Position numbers and translations under genes: made by a program. The notes under the pieces were generated by a model that was not told the origin of the DNA, did no database searches, and worked only from the letters and a program-made list of their open reading frames with translations. This document shows, piece by piece, positions 36,495-46,146 of a stretch of 64,000 nucleotides of DNA; position 1 is the stretch's first letter, and every line of letters starts with the position of its first letter. Source of the stretch: Candidatus Gastranaerophilales bacterium (GTDB lineage: Bacteria > Cyanobacteriota > Vampirovibrionia > Gastranaerophilales > Gastranaerophilaceae); contig CALVEH010000003.1 in assembly GCA_944326545.1 (NCBI GenBank), positions 1 to 64,000 on the forward strand, in the 5' to 3' direction.

Positions 36495-37087
36495 TATGCA
36501 AAAATATCAGCTAAAAGCTCGTTATATACATCAATAGTTATGTGACAAATAGCAAGTCTTCTGTCTACAAGGCTTTTAATTGTGGCTTCAAAACATTTAA
36601 ACATTGCTTTATTAAGGCCATTTTCTTGCTTAAGCAACTCAAGACACTCATTGCGAAAAGCTAACTCTCTTGTTCTTGCTTCAATTTTATCAGCAAGAAA
36701 AATAACTTTTTCAAAATCAGACATTTTACATCTGCCAAGTGTGTGCCATCTTATCGCGTCTAAAATCTCAGAATCAGAAACATTAAACTGAGTCTTGGCA
36801 AGATAAGCACTTACAGGAGCATGCAAAGTTTTATAATTAAGCAACTCACACTTTTGAACTTCTGGAATATGTTCTTTGATTATTTCAAGCAATTTTTCAT
36901 TAGAAAAACATTTTGCCGCATCATGTAAAAGCCCTGCAAGTCTTGCTTTTTCAACATCCATATCAAACATTTCAGCAAGCTCAACAGCAGCTTCCATAAC
37001 ACCTAAAGAATGGATATATCTTTCTTCAACAAGATTATCTTTCAGCCAGTTTTGAATATCCTCAATTTTAATATCTGTATAAACCAT
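36494..37087 (-). CDS. yqeK: YqeK-type HD-domain hydrolase
   Basis: HD-domain protein of the YqeK family, shown in Gram-positive relatives to split diadenosine tetraphosphate symmetrically. Motifs: RYIHSLGVMEAA, LAGLLHDAAKCF (HD), LHAPVSAYLA, AIRWHTLGR and FLADKIEARTR. The ATG giving MVYTDIKI lies inside the end of nadD (20-bp overlap), so it is translated from the nadD message; a TTG at 37096 is an alternative. Placement after nadD is the conserved order in many bacteria. Confidence 0.9.
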   Translation of the reverse strand: MVYTDIKIEDIQNWLKDNLVEERYIHSLGVMEAAVELAEMFDMDVEKARLAGLLHDAAKCFSNEKLLEIIKEHIPEVQKCELLNYKTLHAPVSAYLAKTQFNVSDSEILDAIRWHTLGRCKMSDFEKVIFLADKIEARTRELAFRNECLELLKQENGLNKAMFKCFEATIKSLVDRRLAICHITIDVYNELLADIFA

Positions 37088-37670
37088 ATTTATCAATGTA
37101 CTTTTCTACCTCTTTCGGAACCAGTGTTTTGATAGGAATACTATTTGTTACGTTATTCCTAATCTGAGTTGATGAAATGTCATAAAAAGGCATATTCATC
37201 ATTTTGTAATTATATCCCTTTTCTTTAAGATTTTGCAAACAGATTTTATCTTGCTCAAGTTGCTTTTCATCCTCTCTTACAAAGAGTATAAACTCAAGCA
37301 TATCTTTTAACTTATCTGACTCATACCAAGTTTCGATATTTTTAAAAGCATCAGTTCCGATAATAAAATTTATTTTACCTTCTACATCGTATATATCGTA
37401 GAGCTCCTTAACTGTAAGATAAGTATAAGACTTTCCTCCACGCAAATATTCAATATCAGAAACTTCCAAGTATTCTTTATCTTGAACAGCCAATTCTGCC
37501 ATCTGCAAACGATGATATGCTAAATCTCTATCAAGAGTTTTGTGAGGAGGATTTGCAGCAGGAATCACAAGAATCTTATCAAACTTAAACTGTTTTTTGG
37601 CGTACTCACAGACCTTAAGATGTGCATTATGAATAGGATTAAACGTACCTTGAAAAAGGCATAACTTCAT
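37068..37670 (-). CDS. nadD: nicotinate-nucleotide adenylyltransferase
   Basis: NadD, which adenylates nicotinate mononucleotide in NAD synthesis. KLCLFQGTFNPIHNAHL holds the (T/H)xGH-type motif, followed by VIPAANPPHK, FIIGTDAFKNIETW and near the end YDISSTQIRN (ISST-x-x-R). I start at MKLCLFQ (200 aa, GGGAG upstream); a start at 37733 would add 21 residues that overlap the udk-like gene. yqeK overlaps its 3' end. Confidence 0.95.
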   Translation of the reverse strand: MKLCLFQGTFNPIHNAHLKVCEYAKKQFKFDKILVIPAANPPHKTLDRDLAYHRLQMAELAVQDKEYLEVSDIEYLRGGKSYTYLTVKELYDIYDVEGKINFIIGTDAFKNIETWYESDKLKDMLEFILFVREDEKQLEQDKICLQNLKEKGYNYKMMNMPFYDISSTQIRNNVTNSIPIKTLVPKEVEKYIDKYGLYRY

Positions 37671-37683
37671 AGAAAACTCCCAT

Positions 37684-38574
37684 TTATCTTGAAGGAATAA
37701 TATCTTTGTAGTGCACTTCTTCAACAAGAGCAAGAATTTTATTTATAAAACTCTTATATGCTGCTCTGTCAGCCTCACCTGAAAGAATAATATCTGCATT
37801 CAATGCAGTAGGATGTATATAGATTTTTGCCTTTGATGAAGCATTTTCATAAACTTCATCTGCAGAATCACCCAACCCTCTTGCCTGAGCTCTTTCATAG
37901 AATCTTGTTTTTTGTACATCATGCGATACATCAACATAAATCTTAAAATCGAATGCATCAACAACTTTTTCTGTTAAAGTAAAAAGACCTTCTGAAATTA
38001 TGATCTTTGATGGTTCCGCCTTTGTGACATTGTCACGTCTTATTGCAGTACCTGACATATCATACTTAGGAAGATAGACTGTATCTCCAAATAAAAGCTG
38101 TTTGATATGTTTTTTCATCAATTCCAACTCAAGAGCTTCAGGAACATCTAAATCATAGTGTTTTGCAAATTCAGCAAAACTACCAGCTGCCTTAACCATC
38201 TCTGAGCGGTCGTAATAATAGTCATCAGTATTTAATCTTGTAATAACATTATCAATACAATACTCATCAGCAAAAGCCTGAATTGTATTAATTATGTCAT
38301 AGGCTATAGTTGATTTACCGCTTGCAGTTTCACCGGCAATACCTATTGAGCAAGCTCTTGTTTTACAGCCTGATAAAAACAAAGCCATCTTATAGACGGC
38401 ATTATTGCTTACTTTTTTAAATATAGAATCAGATGAATTAACTTCATCAAAGAAAATTTTATTAAGTCTTTTTTCTATATATTGAAGAAGAACTTTATTT
38501 TGCGCTATGGGAGCCAAAGGCAATTGCGTTTTTTGGGGAGAAGATATGAATTCTTGTGTAATTGTGTTTTGCAA
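37684..38574 (-). CDS. uridine kinase-like P-loop kinase
   Basis: Kinase of the uridine kinase/phosphoribulokinase group: Walker A GIAGETASGKSTIA (about residue 79), TDDYYYDRSE, the acceptor region YDLDVPEALELE, LPKYDMSGTAIR and IISEGLFTL, then ERAQARGLGD. In uridine kinases the corresponding motifs are DSFY and YDFDHP. About 75 extra N-terminal residues without known domain precede the P-loop. The substrate (uridine, or another ribonucleoside/sugar phosphate) is not certain. It heads the udk-nadD-yqeK operon with a 13-bp gap. Confidence 0.75.
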   Translation of the reverse strand: MQNTITQEFISSPQKTQLPLAPIAQNKVLLQYIEKRLNKIFFDEVNSSDSIFKKVSNNAVYKMALFLSGCKTRACSIGIAGETASGKSTIAYDIINTIQAFADEYCIDNVITRLNTDDYYYDRSEMVKAAGSFAEFAKHYDLDVPEALELELMKKHIKQLLFGDTVYLPKYDMSGTAIRRDNVTKAEPSKIIISEGLFTLTEKVVDAFDFKIYVDVSHDVQKTRFYERAQARGLGDSADEVYENASSKAKIYIHPTALNADIILSGEADRAAYKSFINKILALVEEVHYKDIIPSR

Positions 38575-38607
38575 TTTTGAATTCCTTTACTTTGTGTTGG
38601 TAAAATA

Positions 38608-38640
38608 AAAACCGAACAAAAAATTTTTTGCCGGCTTTTT
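38608..38640 (-). terminator. terminator after panD
   Basis: On the minus strand CCGGCAAAAAA/TTTTTTGTTCGG followed by TTTTT; 10 bp beyond the panD stop. Confidence 0.65.
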
Positions 38641-38650
38641 GTGTAATTTA

Positions 38651-39007
38651 TCAAACTTTCTTAACAATATTATTTTTATCATCAACCATTACAATCGAAG
38701 GATTAAACTTGGCTTTTTCTTCCAACGTCATCATCGCATAAGAAACAATGATTACCTTGTCCCCGACCGCAACTTTTCTTGCTGCTGCACCGTTAAGACA
38801 TATATCTCGGTTACCTCGTTTACCTTTTATAACATAGGTTTGAAAACGTTCTCCGTTATTAACATCAAGGATATCTACTTTCATTCCTTCTAAAAGATTT
38901 GCGGCTTCCATCAACTCTTCATCAATGGTAATTGAACCGACATATTCTAAATTAGCATCCGTAACAGTGGCTCTGTGTATTTTTGAGTATATAAATTCTA
39001 TTTGCAT
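38651..39007 (-). CDS. panD: aspartate 1-decarboxylase
   Basis: PanD makes beta-alanine for pantothenate/CoA. The proenzyme cleaves itself at Gly-Ser in [10 protein letters not shown] (residues about 20-29) to create the pyruvoyl group. [50 protein letters not shown] complete the family pattern. 118 aa is normal; the start MQIEF with GAGGT upstream is preferred to one 15 codons earlier. Confidence 0.95.
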   Translation of the reverse strand: MQIEFIYSKIHRATVTDANLEYVGSITIDEELMEAANLLEGMKVDILDVNNGERFQTYVIKGKRGNRDICLNGAAARKVAVGDKVIIVSYAMMTLEEKAKFNPSIVMVDDKNNIVKKV

Positions 39008-39142
39008 ACTTACCTCGTACGTTATTCTAACAGAAAAATAAAAAGGTTGCATAAAATTTATATAAAATTGTTAAAAATGTAAATCATAATAAATTTGAAA
39101 GAGACTTTGTCTTATGAAATAATATTGTCAGGGATAAAAATT

Positions 39143-41977
39143 ATGAACGATAAAATTATTATAAAGGGTGTAAATCAGCACAATTTGAGAAACGTTGACT
39201 TGGAACTACCAAAAAACGAACTCATTGTTTTTACAGGTGTATCAGGCTCTGGGAAAAGTTCTCTCGCTTTTGACACAATATTTGCAGAAGGTCAAAGACG
39301 CTACGTAGAAAGTCTTTCAACCTACGCAAGACAATTTTTGGGACAAATGGACAAACCAGATGTTGAAAGTATTGAAGGCCTTTCGCCTGCAATTTCCATT
39401 GACCAAAAATCAACATCCAACAACCCTCGTTCTACAGTAGGTACGGTAACAGAAATCTATGATTACCTGAGATTACTCTTTGCACGTATCGGGGTGCCTC
39501 ATTGTCCTGAGTGTGGTGCAGAGATTAAACCGCAAAGTATTGATGAAATTGTAGACAAAATTCTGAAGCTACCAGAAGGTACAAAAATCCAAATAATAGC
39601 ACCTGTAATCAGAGGCAAAAAAGGCGAATACTCATCTTTACTTAACGAACTTAAACAAGACGGATTCATAAGAATCAAAGTAGACGGCGAAACCTACAAC
39701 CTTGATGAAGATGATATAGAAGATATAAAACTTGCAAAAACTAAAAAACATGACATAGACGTAGTTGTTGACCGTATAGTTGTCAAAGAAAGCGCAAAAT
39801 CAAGAATTGCAGACAGTTCTCAAATTGCCCTACAAAAAGCTAACGGGCTAATGAGTGTCGATGTAATCGGAGGAAAAGAACTTATTTTTTCCGAAAAACT
39901 GGCTTGTCCTACTTGCGGGTTAAGCTTTGAAGAACTTGCCCCAAGAAGCTTTAGTTTTAACAGTCCATATGGGGCTTGTCCAACCTGTTCAGGATTAGGA
40001 TACGATTTTGTTATAGACCCTGATTTAGTAATCCCGGACAGAAAAAAATCGATAAAAGAAGGTGCAATATACCCTTGGAGCAAAACTTCAACATCATATT
40101 ACGATGACGTGCTTGCGTCCGTATCAGCACACTACAAAATAGATTTAAATAAACCGTTTGAAGAATTAAGCAAAGAACAACAAGACTTAATTTTATATGG
40201 CGGCAAAGAAGTAATCACAATCAAAGTTAAAAGGTTCGGTACAAACAGATACGAAAACCACAAAATGAAATTTTGGGGAGTAATACCGTTCTTAGAAAAA
40301 AGATATAATGAATCAAACGGCGAATACTGGAGAGAAGAAATCCAAAAGTATATGAAAATGACTCCTTGCAAAGATTGTCACGGTGCAAGGTTAAAACCTT
40401 ATATACTCGCAGTAACAATAAACGGCAAAAATATCTTTGAAGTTTGCAATATGCCAATTACTGAAAGTTTTAAATTCTTCTCTGATTTGTATCTTGAACT
40501 TTCTGACTATCAAATGAAAATTGCAAAACAAGTTCTTGAAGAAGTAAGAGCAAGACTAAAATTCATGCTAGATGTAGGGCTTGGATACCTTAACCTTAGC
40601 AGAATGTCACTAACTCTGTCAGGGGGGGAAGCTCAACGTATCAGATTAGCAACACAAATAGGTAGCGGTTTGTCAGGTGTACTATACGTTCTTGATGAAC
40701 CTTCAATAGGTTTACATCAACGCGACAACGACATGCTTATAAAAACACTGCTTAGACTCCGCAATCTCGGTAACACTCTAATTGTAGTCGAACACGATGA
40801 AGATACTATGAAGAACGCTGACTACATTGTTGACATAGGTCCAAGAGCAGGTGTTCACGGAGGCAAAATTGTAGCAAAAGGTTCTTTAGAAGAAATTAAA
40901 GCTGTAAAAGAATCTATAACTGGGCAATATTTAAGCGGAAGCAAAAAAATTCCTGTACCAACAAAAAGGAGAGAAGGTAACGGCGAATTTTTAAAAGTAA
41001 GAAATGCTCATTTGAACAACCTCAAAAATATAAATGTTGACATCCCGCTTGGAAAAATAGTTGCACTAACAGGTGTATCAGGTTCCGGAAAATCAACACT
41101 GATGCAAGATTTAATACACGAATATGCGATACACAAACTTAGAGGAAACAAACCAAAACCAATAGGTGTAGACGAAATTCTTGGGTTTGAAAACATTGAT
41201 AAAATTATTGATATAGACCAATCTCCAATAGGAAGAACACCACGTTCAAACCCTGCAACATACACTGATGTATTCTCACACATCAGAGATTTGTACGCAA
41301 TGACGAACGAGGCAAAAGTCAGAGGATACAAACCTGGTCGATTCAGCTTCAATGTTAAAGGCGGACGTTGTGAAGCATGTAAAGGTGACGGTTTATTAAA
41401 AATCGAAATGAACTTCCTTTCTGATGTATACGTAAAATGTGATGTTTGTAAAGGAGAAAGATATAACAGAGAAACGCTGGAAGTTAAGTACAAAGGTGCA
41501 ACAATATCTGATGTACTAAATATGACAGTAGCTGAAGCTTACGTATTTTTTGAAAATATACCAAAGATTAAAAGCAGACTTAAAACATTATATGATGTCG
41601 GTCTAGGTTATATTAAACTTGGGCAAAGCGCAACAACACTATCCGGTGGTGAAGCTCAAAGAATAAAACTTGCTTCTGAATTAAACAAAAAAGCAACAGG
41701 GAAAACACTTTACCTTCTTGACGAGCCTTCAGTAGGTTTACACTGGTATGATCTTGATAAACTGATAAAAATCATAAATAAACTTGCAGATGCAGGAAAT
41801 ACAATACTTATAATCGAACATAATATGGACTTGATTAAAATAGCTGACCACATTATAGATTTAGGCCCGGAAGGAGGAAATGGAGGCGGCAACATAGTCT
41901 TTGAAGGTACTCCTGAAGAAATAATAAAATGCAAAGAATCTTATACAGGTAAATACTTAAAAGATTACTTGATTTAA
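39143..41977 (+). CDS. uvrA: UvrABC excinuclease ATPase subunit A
   Basis: Damage-sensing ATPase of nucleotide excision repair. Two ABC modules: first Walker A VFTGVSGSGKSSLAF (about 30-44) and second ALTGVSGSGKSTLMQ (about 640-655); two zinc modules with CPxC/CxxC (CPECGAEI, CPTCGLSF...CPTCSG; C-terminal CEACKGDG...CDVCKGER); signature LSGGEAQRI twice. 944 aa from the ATG with AGGGA upstream is the usual length; an earlier ATG at 39095 lacks a ribosome-binding site. It ends directly against the convergent lipoprotein gene. Confidence 0.97.
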   Translation: MNDKIIIKGVNQHNLRNVDLELPKNELIVFTGVSGSGKSSLAFDTIFAEGQRRYVESLSTYARQFLGQMDKPDVESIEGLSPAISIDQKSTSNNPRSTVGTVTEIYDYLRLLFARIGVPHCPECGAEIKPQSIDEIVDKILKLPEGTKIQIIAPVIRGKKGEYSSLLNELKQDGFIRIKVDGETYNLDEDDIEDIKLAKTKKHDIDVVVDRIVVKESAKSRIADSSQIALQKANGLMSVDVIGGKELIFSEKLACPTCGLSFEELAPRSFSFNSPYGACPTCSGLGYDFVIDPDLVIPDRKKSIKEGAIYPWSKTSTSYYDDVLASVSAHYKIDLNKPFEELSKEQQDLILYGGKEVITIKVKRFGTNRYENHKMKFWGVIPFLEKRYNESNGEYWREEIQKYMKMTPCKDCHGARLKPYILAVTINGKNIFEVCNMPITESFKFFSDLYLELSDYQMKIAKQVLEEVRARLKFMLDVGLGYLNLSRMSLTLSGGEAQRIRLATQIGSGLSGVLYVLDEPSIGLHQRDNDMLIKTLLRLRNLGNTLIVVEHDEDTMKNADYIVDIGPRAGVHGGKIVAKGSLEEIKAVKESITGQYLSGSKKIPVPTKRREGNGEFLKVRNAHLNNLKNINVDIPLGKIVALTGVSGSGKSTLMQDLIHEYAIHKLRGNKPKPIGVDEILGFENIDKIIDIDQSPIGRTPRSNPATYTDVFSHIRDLYAMTNEAKVRGYKPGRFSFNVKGGRCEACKGDGLLKIEMNFLSDVYVKCDVCKGERYNRETLEVKYKGATISDVLNMTVAEAYVFFENIPKIKSRLKTLYDVGLGYIKLGQSATTLSGGEAQRIKLASELNKKATGKTLYLLDEPSVGLHWYDLDKLIKIINKLADAGNTILIIEHNMDLIKIADHIIDLGPEGGNGGGNIVFEGTPEEIIKCKESYTGKYLKDYLI

Positions 41978-42934
41978 TTATTTTGCGAGATATTCAAAGA
42001 ACTCAGCCTTAGTCTTTGTCAATTTTGTTGAATCAACACCATAGGCTTCTGTCATATCAAAGATTTCTTTGAGTATTTTGCGTGAATCAGCTCTGTCTTT
42101 GAACACATCTAACAATTTATTAGCCGTTTTACGTGCATATTTTTCATCAAGAACAGCACCATCACCATAAACAAGGAACTGTATAAGGTTTCTTTTTGCC
42201 AATCCGCATGCTGCACCTTCATGACTTGGCACAACATTGAATTTGGATTGAACCTTAGCTTTTTCACCTTTAGATAGACATTCAAAAAAAGACTCGGGTA
42301 TATCTCGTTTAGAATCAGTTTTGGACAATAATTTTTCGCTAACATTATACAAATAGCTCAAAACAGCATCTTTTTCATTCTTTTTTAAAGATTCATAAGA
42401 TGTTGAATCAATATTCGCTTTTAATATAGAATCTTTCCTGTTTAACGCAACATTAAATATACTGTCTGCAGTTTTTTGCAGAATAAAATCCCCCTCGAAA
42501 GCTTTGCTACCATCTGCCAATTGAATATAATCTCTTCCTGTTGTTCCATGACCGACAGTTAAAAGATTGTCTTTGTTTTTTAACTTGCTCTGTATCAACT
42601 TATCAGCTTTACCTTTATAAACCTGATAATACAACTCAATTGTATCCGGCAAAGTTTTGAGCTTAGCAAGCAATGTATCAGGGACAAGTTTATAATTGAG
42701 CATGCTATCTTTTTTTACAATCTGAGGAGCTGAATCTTTAACAAAAACAGTTACTGAGTGTCTTGCTCCGTTCTCAAAATTTTCAATGAGCTTGGCCGCT
42801 GTAGGGTAAGTAAATTCAACAACATCTTTTGTAATAACAGGAGCCTTTTCGGTACATGATGCAGCACTCAAAAGAAGAGCCATTGCTCCTGTTTTAAAAT
42901 ATGTACCAGTTTTTCTTATAAGACCAATAGACAC
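41978..42934 (-). CDS. lipoprotein with lysozyme-like region
   Basis: A 318-aa protein whose N-terminus (GAMALLLSAASC) is a lipobox, Cys about residue 27. The middle part, NLLTVGHGTTGRDYIQL ... LQKTADSIFNVAL ... YESLKKNEKDAVLSYLYNVSE, recalls the 'G-x-T-x-G-x-G ... ls-x-x-q-x-DALvS-f-x-f-N' frame of GH24 lysozymes. The catalytic Glu usually just before the GxGxT loop is not clear, so it may be inactive or belong elsewhere. The C-terminal 120 residues are helical and unassigned. Stop codons of this gene and uvrA touch with no terminator between. Confidence 0.5.
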   Translation of the reverse strand: MSIGLIRKTGTYFKTGAMALLLSAASCTEKAPVITKDVVEFTYPTAAKLIENFENGARHSVTVFVKDSAPQIVKKDSMLNYKLVPDTLLAKLKTLPDTIELYYQVYKGKADKLIQSKLKNKDNLLTVGHGTTGRDYIQLADGSKAFEGDFILQKTADSIFNVALNRKDSILKANIDSTSYESLKKNEKDAVLSYLYNVSEKLLSKTDSKRDIPESFFECLSKGEKAKVQSKFNVVPSHEGAACGLAKRNLIQFLVYGDGAVLDEKYARKTANKLLDVFKDRADSRKILKEIFDMTEAYGVDSTKLTKTKAEFFEYLAK

Positions 42935-43007
42935 TGTTTACCCCTTCTATATTGGTAAAACAGATGAAAACTAAAAATTGCGTTCAAAATTTTCAAATTG
43001 TATTCCG

Positions 43008-43703
43008 CTACAAAGCGTCAAACTCATCATATCCTACAAACGGAAGATTACGACAGAACCCTCTATCATCCAATCCGTACCCTAGAACAAACCTTTTATC
43101 ATTTTCAACGTTAAACCCAACAAAATCAGGTTCAAAAGGATATTCACGAACTGCTTGTTTATTAATAAAAGCACAAAACTTTGTGGATTTAGTATTAAAT
43201 TTTTGATTAATATAGTCAACCACATATTTACCCGTCAAGCCGGTACCAACAATATCATCAACAATCAAAACATTTTTACCGTCCAAATCAGGCAAGTCCA
43301 TATTTATCTCTTTTATTTGACCTGTAGGAACTCGAGATCCTTCTCTGCTGGATAATCTTACAAATTCCATTTCTACAGGCATATTTAAACGTTTTGACAG
43401 GTCTATTGCAAAAGGTAAAGCTCCTTTCATTACAGAAACAATCACTACAGGCTCATTACCATAAAAATCATTAATTTCTTTTGATAGTTGTTTTACCCTT
43501 TTTTGAATTTGTTTTTCTGTAAAGAGAATTTCAAGTTCTTTAGACTTGTAACTTTGTACAACCGTTTTATTTTTAGAGCCAAAGGAAACAAAGTCTTCAA
43601 CCTTGTATGAAGAAGAAAAATAGTTACTTCTATTGAAAGAATATGAGGATTTTTTTTGAATACGGGAATTACCAATGTTAAAAGAAACAGACGCTACATT
43701 CAT
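43008..43703 (-). CDS. hpt: hypoxanthine phosphoribosyltransferase with long VSFG leader
   Basis: Purine-salvage enzyme: from residue 55 (ELEILFTEKQIQKRVKQLSK) the sequence is a normal HPRT with VVIVSVMKGALPFAIDLSKR, the PRPP loop VLIVDDIVGTGLTGKY (146-160), CAFINKQA and FVLGYGLDD. The first 54 residues are extra for the family, serine-rich, and contain VSFGSKNKT at 39-47, the same core as the shared leader. A cytosolic housekeeping enzyme with this leader argues against it being a simple export signal. Start MNVASVSF (231 aa) is preferred to a start 14 codons earlier; GGGA lies upstream. Confidence 0.9.
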   Translation of the reverse strand: MNVASVSFNIGNSRIQKKSSYSFNRSNYFSSSYKVEDFVSFGSKNKTVVQSYKSKELEILFTEKQIQKRVKQLSKEINDFYGNEPVVIVSVMKGALPFAIDLSKRLNMPVEMEFVRLSSREGSRVPTGQIKEINMDLPDLDGKNVLIVDDIVGTGLTGKYVVDYINQKFNTKSTKFCAFINKQAVREYPFEPDFVGFNVENDKRFVLGYGLDDRGFCRNLPFVGYDEFDAL

Positions 43704-43756
43704 TTTAAATTTCCCAACAAAGTTTAAAAAAGCTGATACACACATAAAATAAAAAA

Positions 43757-43829
43757 TGCGTCACCCGCGATTCGAACGCGGGACCTATCCCTTAAAAGGG
43801 GAGTGCTCTACCTGCTGAGCTAGTGACGC
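43757..43829 (-). tRNA. tRNA-Lys (anticodon TTT)
   Basis: A 73-nt cloverleaf on the minus strand: acceptor GCGTCAC/GTGACGC, D-arm GCTC/GAGC, anticodon loop CTTTTAA (TTT), T-arm CCGCG-TTCGAAT-CGCGG. The outer pair of the anticodon stem (C-T) is a mismatch. CCA is not encoded. Confidence 0.95.
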
Positions 43830-43952
43830 ATTTTTTAGTATTCTTTTTTCAATTTGGCCTTTGGAAAAAACCTCTTATTTCCGACCGCTTATATAACATA
43901 ACAAGAACATATTTTTACGTCAACATATTTTTTTAATTAATTTTTAAATATG

Positions 43953-45266
<1,314 letters not shown>

Positions 45267-45462
45267 TTATAAAACAAACTTAAAAACGAACAGTATATAC
45301 TTTCTCCAAAAACTCAAAACAGCCTATTATCAACACTTTATACCTTATTAACCAATTTATTGTAAAGAAATATTAAGCAAAGTATATACTAAAAAAGCAA
45401 TTTTTATATACTATTTTACTTTATATATATACGAGAGATAAATAAAAAAAGAGGATAAAGAG

Positions 45463-45858
45463 ATGGGCTTCGCAGTATCAGCATTAGCAACACAAACAAT
45501 GATGAATGTTCAATCAGATTGTGAATATCAATTGACTAGAATAACAAATACACTTTCTAAATTAGCAATGGAAGAACAATCAATCGTTGAACAACAAATG
45601 AACGCAGGTCAAATCTATATGGCACAACATACAGATGAAGAAGGCCAACCAACTGATGCAGCGATAGAATATGTTAACAGCACAGCATTTAACGCAGTGT
45701 TCAATGCAAAATTAAAAGAAATCCAAACAAAAGAACAACAATTAGACCTTCAAAAACAACAAATTGAAACAAGACAAAAGATGTATGCAACTCAAAGAGA
45801 TGGATGGGAAAAGAATACAACATCCAACATCGAAAAAACATTCAAATACGGTAACTAA
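45463..45858 (+). CDS. small coiled-coil protein of unknown function
   Basis: A 131-aa, glutamine-rich, helical protein: QLTRITNTLSKLAMEEQ and KLKEIQTKEQQLDLQKQQIE make two probable coiled-coil segments. It has no signal peptide or TM and ends WEKNTTSNIEKTFKYGN. AGAGG lies upstream. The next gene (62 aa) starts 63 bp downstream in the same direction. I do not recognise the family. Confidence 0.6.
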   Translation: MGFAVSALATQTMMNVQSDCEYQLTRITNTLSKLAMEEQSIVEQQMNAGQIYMAQHTDEEGQPTDAAIEYVNSTAFNAVFNAKLKEIQTKEQQLDLQKQQIETRQKMYATQRDGWEKNTTSNIEKTFKYGN

Positions 45859-45921
45859 TAAAAAGTAAAAATAAAAACAAATTACACAGGCACTACTAGA
45901 CTAACAGAGAGAGAACATAAA

Positions 45922-46110
45922 ATGAGCGTAAACACTAACCCTTTTGCTAACTATACATTATCAATAACTGCACAATATCAAGACACAAGAGCAGGTCTTA
46001 AAAAGGCACAACAAAAGCCACAAAGAAAAATGTACACAACAATGGATGCAATGCTTCAAGAGTGTGTTTTCTTAGGTGCAACAAGATTTGGCACAAATTA
46101 TATTGCATAA
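45922..46110 (+). CDS. 62-aa orphan with NPFANY motif
   Basis: Begins MSVNTNPFANYTLSI and ends ATRFGTNYIA. The NPFA-x-Y motif near the start also occurs in the 87-aa protein at 49038 (NPFAKYNYI). A good purine-rich ribosome-binding site (GAGAGAGAA) lies upstream. Function unknown; the two proteins may belong to one family of small N-terminal-tagged proteins. Confidence 0.5.
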   Translation: MSVNTNPFANYTLSITAQYQDTRAGLKKAQQKPQRKMYTTMDAMLQECVFLGATRFGTNYIA

Positions 46111-46111
46111 G

Positions 46112-46140
46112 TTGCCACAAAAAAGCTTTACTTCTATAAT
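46112..46140 (+). promoter_or_regulatory. promoter placed for a leaderless mRNA
   Basis: TTGCCA, 17-nt spacer, TATAAT (46135-46140), then CATAGA and the ATG at 46147: the predicted +1 is the start codon's A. Confidence 0.65.
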
Positions 46141-46146
46141 CATAGA

